A DNA stretch of 64,000 bases from Bacteroidota bacterium (GTDB taxonomy: Bacteria > Bacteroidota > Bacteroidia > B-17B0 > Aurantibacillaceae), in assembly GCA_029237825.1 (NCBI GenBank), contig JAQZBQ010000007.1:124001-188000 (forward strand). The letters are read 5' to 3'. How positions within the stretch are numbered: position 1 is the stretch's first letter; each line of letters begins with the position of its first letter. A model generated the notes under the pieces. The model was not told where the DNA came from. It saw only the letters and a program-made list of their open reading frames with translations, and ran no database searches. The position numbers and the translations under genes are program-made. This document shows positions 1 through 6,891 of the stretch, in pieces.

Positions 1-182
1 CAAGCAATGCCGAATCATATCTTGAAAAAAACAAGGTTTATCCGCACCAAAAAATCATCGCTATGGGCGAAGCAACCGAAAAATCATTATTGAAAGCGCG
101 CGTTCCGGAACATCAAATTACAAAGCCATATTCTTTTGACGATATGGGGTTGTACAGGGCAATACTCCAAACCTTTCAATAA
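1..182 (+). CDS. hemD: Uroporphyrinogen-III synthase, C-terminal end (partial)
   Basis: Only the last 60 codons are in the window; the frame starting at base 3 is open to the left edge and stops with TAA at 180-182. The peptide contains SNAESYLEKN, IIAMGEATEKSL and FDDMGLYRAIL, the layout expected at the C-terminus of HemD, where a Ser/Asn-rich loop is followed by a strand ending in G-x-A/T-T and a final helix. HemD closes and rearranges hydroxymethylbilane to uroporphyrinogen III in the cytoplasm. The nearby hemB at 945 supports a haem-synthesis neighbourhood. The catalytic N-terminal part cannot be seen, so the identification rests on this tail and the context. Confidence 0.7.
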   Translation, partial: SNAESYLEKNKVYPHQKIIAMGEATEKSLLKARVPEHQITKPYSFDDMGLYRAILQTFQ

Positions 183-219
183 CCTCCAACAAAAAATTTA
201 AATCGCAAGACAACACCTC

Positions 220-912
220 ATGATTCCTTTCCAAAATCCGACCATATATATAGGAAATTTAAGGATCGACGAGCCTATCACAACGCTTACTGATTTTTTG
301 TTTATAGGCGTTTGTTTTTTTGCATTTATGAAGACCAAAAATGTATCCGGAAACAAAGGAATTAATCTATACCGCTGGTTTTTTTTACTTACCGGCTTCT
401 CGTCGTTAATTGCAGCATTAATTGGACATGCATTCCTGTATTACTTTGGAATGGAAGCCAAAATTTATGGTTGGGTAACGGGCATTATCAGTGTTTCATT
501 TGCACAATTTGCCGCACTGTACCATACAAGAAACAGTATCTCTCCTGCCCTGTTCACGGTTTTTAAAATCGCTAACATTGTTGAGATAGTCTTTATATGT
601 ATTCTGTTATTTGTTTTCTATTCGTTTGTTATGGTAGAAATTCATTCGGCCTATTCTCTCGTATTAAATGTTACTGTCCTGGAATGGGTCCATTATAAAA
701 AAACCGGTTCTCCTGTGAGTAAAAACCTCGTCGCTGGTGTGGGAATAGCAGTTCTGGCGGTAATGTGCCACGTGTTTAAAGTAGCGTTTTCAATATGGTT
801 TAATCACCTCGACCTTAGTCATATTTTCATGGCAATGAGTATATATGTTATGTATCGTGGCGTTAAACAATTTGTACCAGTCGAACACTCAACCCAATCG
901 ATACACCCATAA
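220..912 (+). CDS. Multi-pass membrane protein of unknown function in a haem gene cluster
   Basis: A 230-residue, very hydrophobic protein with about seven predicted membrane spans (roughly residues 22-38, 50-75, 82-102, 112-135, 138-155, 168-190 and 197-215). Histidines recur near membrane faces: IGHAFLYYFG, ALYHTRN, MCHVFKVAF and the closing FNHLDLSHIFMAMSIY. The last pattern, His and Asp at the edge of a late helix, recalls uncharacterised 7-TM families related to the CREST/ceramidase-like hydrolases (a DUF6962-type protein is my best guess), but I cannot prove membership. It sits 37 bases after hemD and 32 before hemB on the same strand, so it is probably co-transcribed with them. Whether it works in haem metabolism is open. 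Confidence 0.6.
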   Translation: MIPFQNPTIYIGNLRIDEPITTLTDFLFIGVCFFAFMKTKNVSGNKGINLYRWFFLLTGFSSLIAALIGHAFLYYFGMEAKIYGWVTGIISVSFAQFAALYHTRNSISPALFTVFKIANIVEIVFICILLFVFYSFVMVEIHSAYSLVLNVTVLEWVHYKKTGSPVSKNLVAGVGIAVLAVMCHVFKVAFSIWFNHLDLSHIFMAMSIYVMYRGVKQFVPVEHSTQSIHP

Positions 913-944
913 GTCATTTTTCATTTAATAAGGATATAAATCCC

Positions 945-1919
945 ATGATCACAAACCGACCTCGCAGAAACAGAAAATCAGAAGCCATCAGGAATCTTAT
1001 TCAGGAAAATCATGTTACAGTAAACGATTTTATTTTTCCTCTATTCTTAATTGAAGGGAAAAATCAAAAATCGGAAGTGAAGTCTATGCCGGGCATTTAT
1101 CGATTAAGCCCGGATCTGCTCTTAAAAGAGATTGAGAGTTGCATGAAGTTGGGAATAATGACGTTCGATGTGTTTCCAAGTTTGGCCGATAAGTTTAAAG
1201 ATAAGACCGCAAGCGAAAGCACAAATAAAAACGGTTTGTATTTAAAGACGCTTACCCTTATTAAGAAAAAATTCCCGGAAGCATGTATTATGACCGACGT
1301 GGCGATGGATCCATACAGCAGTGACGGCCATGACGGTTTGGTTAAAAATGGCGAAATTGTTAATGATGAAACGCTGGAAATATTAGGAAGAATGGCGGTT
1401 GCGCAAGCAGAATGCGGGATAGATATTATAGGACCAAGCGATATGATGGATGGCCGCGTGGGTTACATTCGCGAATCACTGGACCAAGCGGGTTTTTCGA
1501 ACGTTTCAATCATGAGCTACACTGCTAAATACGCAAGTGCGTTTTACGGTCCGTTCCGTGATGCCTTAGATAGTGCGCCAAAATTTGGAGATAAAAAAAC
1601 TTACCAAATGAATCCTGCAAATAGTAAGGAGGCTTTAATTGAGGCGCAGCTTGACCTGGAAGAAGGCGCTGATTTTTTGATGGTAAAACCCGCGTTATCG
1701 TATCTGGATGTTATCAAAGACCTCAACGCAAATTTTGATTTACCTATCGCCGCTTACAATGTGAGCGGAGAATATGCGATGGTAAAAGCAGCGGCTGCAA
1801 AAGGATGGATTGATGGTGACAGAGTTCGGGATGAAATTTTATTAAGTATGAAGCGTGCCGGCGCATCAGTAATTCTCACCTATTTTGCAAAAGAATGGGC
1901 ATTGAAACATAAGAAATAA
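945..1919 (+). CDS. hemB: Delta-aminolevulinic acid dehydratase (porphobilinogen synthase)
   Basis: Cytosolic TIM-barrel enzyme of 324 residues, the usual family length, which condenses two 5-aminolevulinates to porphobilinogen. The two Schiff-base lysines are visible: K195 in MSYTAKYASAFYGPFR and K248 in FLMVKPAL. The metal loop reads DVAMDPYSSDGHDG (residues 118-131) with Asp instead of the three Cys of zinc enzymes, so it should belong to the Mg/K-dependent class. The N-terminus RPRRNRKSEAIRNLIQE is the normal family start, supporting the ATG at 945. It is the third gene of the hemD-membrane protein-hemB run. Confidence 0.97.
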   Translation: MITNRPRRNRKSEAIRNLIQENHVTVNDFIFPLFLIEGKNQKSEVKSMPGIYRLSPDLLLKEIESCMKLGIMTFDVFPSLADKFKDKTASESTNKNGLYLKTLTLIKKKFPEACIMTDVAMDPYSSDGHDGLVKNGEIVNDETLEILGRMAVAQAECGIDIIGPSDMMDGRVGYIRESLDQAGFSNVSIMSYTAKYASAFYGPFRDALDSAPKFGDKKTYQMNPANSKEALIEAQLDLEEGADFLMVKPALSYLDVIKDLNANFDLPIAAYNVSGEYAMVKAAAAKGWIDGDRVRDEILLSMKRAGASVILTYFAKEWALKHKK

Positions 1920-1985
1920 ATAGCTAGTATTCCCAATATTACTGATCCTCTTAAAAAATCCTGATTAGATAAATATAGATTGGGA

Positions 1986-2693
1986 TTAAGATGCTTTCAC
2001 TTCAACTACAACGCCATCCGTGGTAGTGTAATATACGGGAATAGTAGCCTTACGAAGGGCTAAATAACCCGTGTATACATCGGAAAAATTCTTTCTTTCG
2101 GTAACAACCGCTTCATAATTTCCGTTGAGGCCGATCATAAGTTCACAGGCTTCACGTACAGAACCGCGTCCGCTTGTATTTCCTGTAAGATAATCCGCCA
2201 AATGGTGCTTTAAAACATACTCATTAAATAATGGGTTTGATTTTCGGGGAATAAATATTCTCAGACCACACACCTCCGCAAGTCCAAGATCCAGCACATC
2301 ATCAAAAACATACGCAATTTGATTTAACTGAATATTATGAACAGAACACAGGTGGTTGGCGGCATCTATTTTATTTGCAAATTTTGAGTAAGACGTGTGA
2401 AACCGCTCCCTGTCAACAAATAAAAACGCTGAATTGTTTTTCTCTCCTGAAATAATGGCGGTTGTCGGTAGACACTGATGCTGTAAATAGTAAGAAAACC
2501 TTAACAGGTTTGTGCCCATGCTATCCACTTCACTAAAACGACTATTTAGCTGAAAGTCTTTACCGGCATCTGTAAACACGCCGTCCCAATCAAAAACGAA
2601 TGCTTTGATGTTCTTCATCTTCTCAATCAGTGAAGCTTCGGGTAAAATGAAATCACCGCCTATCTGTGTAAATACCTGCGTTAAATGCGACAT
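1986..2693 (-). CDS. KdsC-like HAD-superfamily phosphatase
   Basis: A 235-residue HAD hydrolase without a cap domain. Motif I is DWDGVFTD (nucleophile D35, acid D37), motif II is IISG (S82), motif IV is FDDVLDLGL (D131, D132), and the C-terminal GRGSVREACELM (about 175-186) matches the tail loop of KDO-8-phosphate phosphatase KdsC, which reaches into the neighbouring subunit's active site. It is longer than KdsC (about 170-190 residues), with about 28 extra residues in front and about 45 behind. An alternative start at M26 would remove most of the front extension. It lies downstream of the transaldolase-CBS gene with a hairpin terminator between them, so its expression may depend on read-through. 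KdsC-type specificity (Kdo or another acidic sugar phosphate) is inferred. Confidence 0.75.
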   Translation of the reverse strand: MSHLTQVFTQIGGDFILPEASLIEKMKNIKAFVFDWDGVFTDAGKDFQLNSRFSEVDSMGTNLLRFSYYLQHQCLPTTAIISGEKNNSAFLFVDRERFHTSYSKFANKIDAANHLCSVHNIQLNQIAYVFDDVLDLGLAEVCGLRIFIPRKSNPLFNEYVLKHHLADYLTGNTSGRGSVREACELMIGLNGNYEAVVTERKNFSDVYTGYLALRKATIPVYYTTTDGVVVEVKAS

Positions 2694-2713
2694 GTTATTA
2701 TTTTAAATTTTCA

Positions 2714-2750
2714 TAAAAAAAGCTTTACCTCAGGAGATAAAGCTTTTTTA
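2714..2750 (-). terminator. Intrinsic terminator after the transaldolase-CBS gene
   Basis: AGCTTTA at 2721-2727 pairs with TAAAGCT at 2738-2744; the stem is extended by an A-run on the left and a T-run on the right, with loop CCTCAGGAGA-like bases between. On the minus strand it lies just beyond the transaldolase stop (2767) and just before the KdsC-like start (2693), so it could separate or attenuate the two. Confidence 0.7.
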
Positions 2751-2766
2751 AATACTGTTCTTTTAA

Positions 2767-3777
2767 TTATCCTTTCATATCCTGGATGTCCAGCATACCA
2801 ACAGGCTTCCCGCCATCTGTTACGACAATTGTATCCACGTTGGTTTTTTTAAACAAGGCGCTGGCATCATTTAATAACACACCACCATCAATAGTGATTG
2901 GCTCACGGTATTCTAAATCTGAAAGTTTTTTAGTTAAGATGTCGCGTCCTTTTTCACCTATTAACTTCCTAAGCCCTCCATCTGTGAATACTCCTTTGAT
3001 GCTGCCGTCAGCTTTAGTAACTGTAACCGCGCCATAGCCAAACTCAGTCATTTTGATAATAGCATCGGTAATTGTAGTGTTTTCCGCCACAATAGGGTTA
3101 GTGCCTTTAATGGCTTCTCTTACGCGTACCATCATCATTCGCGTGTCGGCAATAAACTGGTCTGTTCCTAGTGTAGTAAAGTTGTTTTCTGTAAGCTGTT
3201 TCATAACTTTTAATGGTACCGTGATGGTATGAACCCCAACATTAATTGCATTACGAACATGCTCTGCATGACGGACAGAAGAAAACATGATTTTTGTATC
3301 ATAATCATACAGGTCCACCGCGTTAACACACTGTTCAACTAGGGCAAGGGCATCGTGACCCTGATCCTGTAAACGACCCACTAATGGACAAACATAGGTT
3401 GCACCTGCATGCATCGCCATATAAGCCTGTTGCAGTGTGTAAACCAAATGAACGTTAACTAAATATCCTTTGTCGCGTAACATTTTACAGGCACGCACAC
3501 CCTCCAAAGAAACCGGGATTTTAAATACTGTTTTTTTTGGGTCTAACCCTAAGGCTAGTTGACGCTCTGCCTCTGCTAATACTTCCTCCGCTGAGTTCCC
3601 AAGAGCTTCAATCTGAAGCACAGGTACCATTTTACTCAGTTTTACAATTGTTCCATCTATATCAGTAATCCCTTCTTTCTGCATGAAAGTAGGAGTTGTA
3701 GTAAGACCATTTAAAAATCCTAATTTAAAACCCTCTTCTATTTCTTTAAGGTTTGCCGAATCTAAATATAATTCCAT
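2767..3777 (-). CDS. Transaldolase/fructose-6-phosphate aldolase-like enzyme fused to a KdsD-type CBS pair
   Basis: The start was placed at the ATG ending at 3777 (MELYLDSANL), which is the canonical N-terminus of the small transaldolase/FSA family; an upstream ATG adds 20 unlike residues. Product 336 residues. Residues 1-220 form the FSA-like barrel: K86 in TVFKIPVS is the expected Schiff-base lysine, followed by YLVNVHLVYTLQQA and PLVGRLQDQG. Residues 227-336 are two CBS motifs (AVTVTKADGSIKGVFTDGGLRK and TIVVTDGGKPVGMLDIQDM) that resemble the C-terminal CBS pair of arabinose-5-phosphate isomerase KdsD/KpsF, not generic CBS proteins. FSA enzymes are normally about 220 residues and lack this tail. 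pgk is upstream, a KdsC-like phosphatase downstream. The reaction is inferred; regulation by a nucleotide or sugar nucleotide through CBS is likely. Confidence 0.85.
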   Translation of the reverse strand: MELYLDSANLKEIEEGFKLGFLNGLTTTPTFMQKEGITDIDGTIVKLSKMVPVLQIEALGNSAEEVLAEAERQLALGLDPKKTVFKIPVSLEGVRACKMLRDKGYLVNVHLVYTLQQAYMAMHAGATYVCPLVGRLQDQGHDALALVEQCVNAVDLYDYDTKIMFSSVRHAEHVRNAINVGVHTITVPLKVMKQLTENNFTTLGTDQFIADTRMMMVRVREAIKGTNPIVAENTTITDAIIKMTEFGYGAVTVTKADGSIKGVFTDGGLRKLIGEKGRDILTKKLSDLEYREPITIDGGVLLNDASALFKKTNVDTIVVTDGGKPVGMLDIQDMKG

Positions 3778-3889
3778 GTTGTGTTTTAATTTGTAAGTTT
3801 CAAATATATCGTTTTTCTGATTATGAATCCGCATCAAAAATGTAAAACTGTTATTTCCGATGCGTACAACTTTAGCGCTCTGTTAGAGT

Positions 3890-5083
3890 TTATTCTTCAA
3901 TCGCACGTACTCCAGGCAAGCTTCCTTGCTCGATGTATTCAAGTAAAGCTCCGCCACCAGTACTTACGTAGCTTACATCATCCGCCAATTTATATCTGTT
4001 AATGGCTGCCACACTGTCCCCTCCTCCAATTAATGAAAAGGCTCCTTTTTTTGTTGCGGCAGCAATTGCCAGCGCCACCTGCTTCGTGCCGTTTTCAAAA
4101 CTGCTCATTTCAAATACGCCCATTGGCCCATTCCACAAAATTGTTTTAGAGTTTTCAATCACTTCACTGTATGTTTTAATGGTGGCATCACTAATGTCCA
4201 GTCCCATCCAGCCTTCTTCAATGTTGTTTATGTCGCTTACTTTTGTAGCAGCATCATTTGAAAAATTATCAGCAACAACTGCATCAGTAGGAATATATAA
4301 GTTCACGCCTTTGGATTTTGCTTTTTCAAGCAAGTCTTTTGCAAGCGCGAGCTTATCATCTTCACACAGAGATTTACCTATGGTGCCGCCCATCGCTTTC
4401 ACAAAAGTAAACGCCATCCCGCCTCCGATGAGTATATTGTTGGCTTTAGACATCAGCTGTTCAATGATTAAAATCTTATCGCTCACTTTAGCGCCGCCAA
4501 CAATAGCGGTAAACGGCCTTTCTGCGCCATTAATCACTCTGTCAATACTAGCCACCTCGTTTGCCATTACATAGCCAAAGCACTTAGCATCAGCCTTAAA
4601 AAACTTTGCTATAACCGCAGTAGATGCATGAGCACGATGAGCAGTTCCAAATGCATCGTTCACATAAATATCACCGTGTTTACTCAGCTTTTCCGCAAAA
4701 GCCTCCTCGCCTTTTTCCTCCTGTTTGTAAAAACGCAGGTTTTCAAGAAGCAACACCTGGCCCGGCTTTAAAGACGCAGACTTCGAAAAAGCCTCTTCGC
4801 TAACGCAATCATCTGCAAAGATTACCTCAGCACCTGTGAGCTGACTCACAACACAGATGATGTGCCTCAAAGAATATTTATCGCTTGGCCCATCTTTTGG
4901 TCGTCCTAAATGAGACATTAAAACAACGCTGCCGCCTTTCTCAATTATTTTTTTAATCGTTGGAACCGCCGCTTTAATCCGTGTATCATCCGTCACCTCA
5001 AAAGACTCATTTAAAGGTACATTAAAATCCACGCGCACTAAGGCTCTTTTACCGGTAAAATTTAAATTATCTATTGTTTTCAT
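3890..5083 (-). CDS. pgk: Phosphoglycerate kinase
   Basis: Full-length 397-residue glycolytic kinase transferring phosphate between 1,3-bisphosphoglycerate and ADP. Seen: RVDFNVPL near residue 17, [17 protein letters not shown] substrate loop, [23 protein letters not shown], the [15 protein letters not shown] hinge strand, [10 protein letters not shown] and the C-terminal GGGDSVAAI nucleotide loop. The ATG at 5083 gives [21 protein letters not shown], the standard start. It is 112 bases ahead of the transaldolase-CBS gene on the same strand and may be cotranscribed with it. It is divergent from the broken T9SS gene at 5147. Confidence 0.98.
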   Translation of the reverse strand: MKTIDNLNFTGKRALVRVDFNVPLNESFEVTDDTRIKAAVPTIKKIIEKGGSVVLMSHLGRPKDGPSDKYSLRHIICVVSQLTGAEVIFADDCVSEEAFSKSASLKPGQVLLLENLRFYKQEEKGEEAFAEKLSKHGDIYVNDAFGTAHRAHASTAVIAKFFKADAKCFGYVMANEVASIDRVINGAERPFTAIVGGAKVSDKILIIEQLMSKANNILIGGGMAFTFVKAMGGTIGKSLCEDDKLALAKDLLEKAKSKGVNLYIPTDAVVADNFSNDAATKVSDINNIEEGWMGLDISDATIKTYSEVIENSKTILWNGPMGVFEMSSFENGTKQVALAIAAATKKGAFSLIGGGDSVAAINRYKLADDVSYVSTGGGALLEYIEQGSLPGVRAIEE

Positions 5084-5135
5084 GAATCGCTTTTTAGTTG
5101 GTAAATTTAACCTTATTCACAAAACAATAAATTAT

Positions 5136-5143
5136 TATCTTTA
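5136..5143 (+). promoter_or_regulatory. Bacteroidota-type -7 box before the T9SS pseudogene
   Basis: TATCTTTA, one base off the TAnnTTTG consensus, ends only three bases before the ATG at 5147. A transcript from here would be essentially leaderless. No TTG -33 element at the usual distance is clear. Confidence 0.35.
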
Positions 5144-5146
5144 AAT

Positions 5147-5875
5147 ATGTTTTGCAGACTTATCCTCCTATTAAGTTTAGCGTTCCCGCTGCTTTCCAAA
5201 GCTGTTACCATAAAAACAATTTCTTACGGCGATTGGGAAGATAATCTTGTTTGGAGTGACGGGCAGGTGCCGGGCGCAGTTGACACTATTCTTATCAGGC
5301 ATTACATAACTTTAAACCAAAATCTAACAGTTACCGCGCCAACCGTTATATTCATTGAAGCATCCGGTACTATTTGTGGGGATTTTTTGCTGGAAACATT
5401 GTGTGGCGCTTCTTTAATAAATCATGGACACCTTTATTTAAACTAGATAAAAACACGCGCTGGATTTAATTACCGGGAAATTGAATGCAAAAATTCAATT
5501 CTCGTCATGGGGTGCGCTCCTTCAGGCTCGGGTTATTTTAATTCGGTTCCTCCAAATGGAACCGTTAAGGTGTGGCCTCCTGTGTATTGCAAAACTAATG
5601 ATACCAACTGGGAATCAGGAATTATTGGATTAAACGAGTTGCAGAACAAGAACGTTTCAATGTATCCTAATCCGGTAACTTCTGGCTTATTGCAAATCCG
5701 GACGGGCACAAACACAGAGGCAAATATTTTTTCTGTTTCAGGCGACCGGATTTTAACACAACAGTTTGAACAGGAAACGGAAATCTCTCTTGAATTTCTT
5801 TCAAGTGGTGTTTATACCCTTGAGCTTATGACAGATCAAAATGTGTGGCGAAAAAAATTTATTAAACTTCCCTGA
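5147..5875 (+). pseudogene. Broken T9SS-exported surface protein
   Basis: Two pieces lie in the same reading frame. Piece one (5147-5446) has a signal peptide, MFCRLILLLSLAFPLLSKA, and a beta-strand start (SYGDWEDNLVWSDGQVPGAVDTILI) common in secreted Bacteroidota proteins. It stops at TAG 5444-5446. Piece two (5507-5875) ends in a type A sorting domain: MYPNPVTSGLLQIR, then SSGVYTLELMTD and RKKFIKLP. Piece two has no signal peptide, so alone it could not be exported. The 20 codons between are open in the same frame, but another frame there reads protein-like (LITGKLNAKIQFSSWG), so small indels, including one in the GGGG at about 5509-5512, may be involved besides the nonsense codon. A sequencing error cannot be excluded. 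Confidence 0.65.
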
Positions 5876-5877
5876 TT

Positions 5878-6333
5878 CTATTTTCCGCGAATTTCCTTAA
5901 ATCTACCAGTAATAGATGTAATTCCTCCTCCGGAACCGTGGCTCACAAATTCGCCCGACATTTTATTGTTCACGTTTTCAGATATAATTAAACTGCCACC
6001 GGATGCTAAATACGTTACGCTTACTTCTGAATAAGAAAGCGTATTAGCCGGAATTGAAAATGTATAGGTGCCTGGTGCCTGTGATGACGTTTTAATGTTA
6101 ACCCGTGTGGCAATGCCCTGGTAATACGAGGTAATGGTTTTGAAAGCTACGTTAAAAAATGCAGAATCAGCTTTTATTACTGTACCTCCGTTTTTTGAAT
6201 AATAAAACCCTATTGGCTCTTCCGTTCCGCCAACACTGCAAGAAGAACAGGATTGTTCCGGTTCTTTTTTACACGAAAAAAGTGTAAGTACAAAAACCGT
6301 TACTATAATGAAAATTGAATGTTTTTTTAGCAA
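5878..6333 (-). CDS. Small lipoprotein of unknown function
   Basis: A 151-residue protein with a lipoprotein signal: hydrophobic stretch IIVTVFVLTLFS followed by the lipobox Cys at about residue 21 (LFSC), then a short Cys-rich linker (CSSCSVGG). The mature part is predicted all-beta (GTYTFSIPANTLSYSEVSV, GSLIISENVNNKMSGEFV) and ends in a GxITGRF strand, as in small beta-sandwich lipoproteins of Bacteroidota whose function is not known. It overlaps nothing and directly follows the SPOR-like gene (one-base gap), so the two probably form an operon. Confidence 0.7.
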   Translation of the reverse strand: MLKKHSIFIIVTVFVLTLFSCKKEPEQSCSSCSVGGTEEPIGFYYSKNGGTVIKADSAFFNVAFKTITSYYQGIATRVNIKTSSQAPGTYTFSIPANTLSYSEVSVTYLASGGSLIISENVNNKMSGEFVSHGSGGGITSITGRFKEIRGK

Positions 6334-6334
6334 C

Positions 6335-6733
6335 CTAATTTATTTTTAGTGGTCTCACTTTGCTTTTAACGATAAACGCGTACGGGTAATCTTCCTTGAT
6401 TCTTTTCATAGCTTCAAACGCCTCAAGCTTCGTTTTGTAATCGCCTATCATTATTACAAAATTAGGCTGCTGATATTCCTGATAAGTGGGAATTTCTGAA
6501 TACTTCGCGGAAAACTTAGACTGGATTTCTTCCGCTTTGGATCTGTCAGAACCAAAATGAATTTTAACACGATAACCATCCGTTTCGCCATTGGTTCGCC
6601 GGTGATACTCCGCTTTCTTTTCCTGTAAAGCCCTCAGCTTTAAAGACGTTTGGATGGCACTGCTGTTTGGATTTTCCTGGGAAAAGGAAATGTGGGACAC
6701 TAAAAAAACGATTATTATCAGAATGTGTTTCAC
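6335..6733 (-). CDS. Secreted SPOR-like domain protein
   Basis: A 132-residue protein with a signal peptide (MKHILIIIVFLVSHISFSQ) ending at the usual S-Q of Bacteroidota. Residues about 52-125 (GYRVKIHFGSDRSKAEEI, FVIMIGDYKTKLEAFEAMKRIKEDYPYAFIV) have the beta-alpha-beta-beta-alpha-beta pattern of the SPOR fold, which binds denuded peptidoglycan glycan strands at division sites. Here the domain stands alone without other modules, so it may be a periplasmic accessory factor. It is transcribed away from sucA and heads a two-gene unit with the lipoprotein gene. Confidence 0.7.
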   Translation of the reverse strand: MKHILIIIVFLVSHISFSQENPNSSAIQTSLKLRALQEKKAEYHRRTNGETDGYRVKIHFGSDRSKAEEIQSKFSAKYSEIPTYQEYQQPNFVIMIGDYKTKLEAFEAMKRIKEDYPYAFIVKSKVRPLKIN

Positions 6734-6891
6734 TTAACAAAAGTAATCATTTTAAATGTATCCTGTGTCATCTTCTAACCGCTATATTATCGTACCCTAT
6801 CCTTCTCTTTATGGAGCGAATTTCGCGTGTATTTTTTAACCCTGATTACATTAAAATCCTTAAATTAGCCCTGTTTTTAACGAAAATTGAA

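Noticed and set aside
1920-1985. Possible terminator between hemB and the KdsC-like gene
   Set aside because: Only loose CCCAAT/ATTGGG pairing with a long loop and no T-run; too weak to call.
4002-4574. 190-codon open frame antisense to pgk, and a similar 217-codon one antisense to pyk (18791-19444)
   Set aside because: Both mirror conserved glycolytic genes and show only shadow-like composition.
6667-6891. 75-residue N-terminal extension of sucA
   Set aside because: It overlaps the divergent SPOR-like gene, is unlike E1 proteins, and MDKFSYVGTSDVNAIESL is the normal start.
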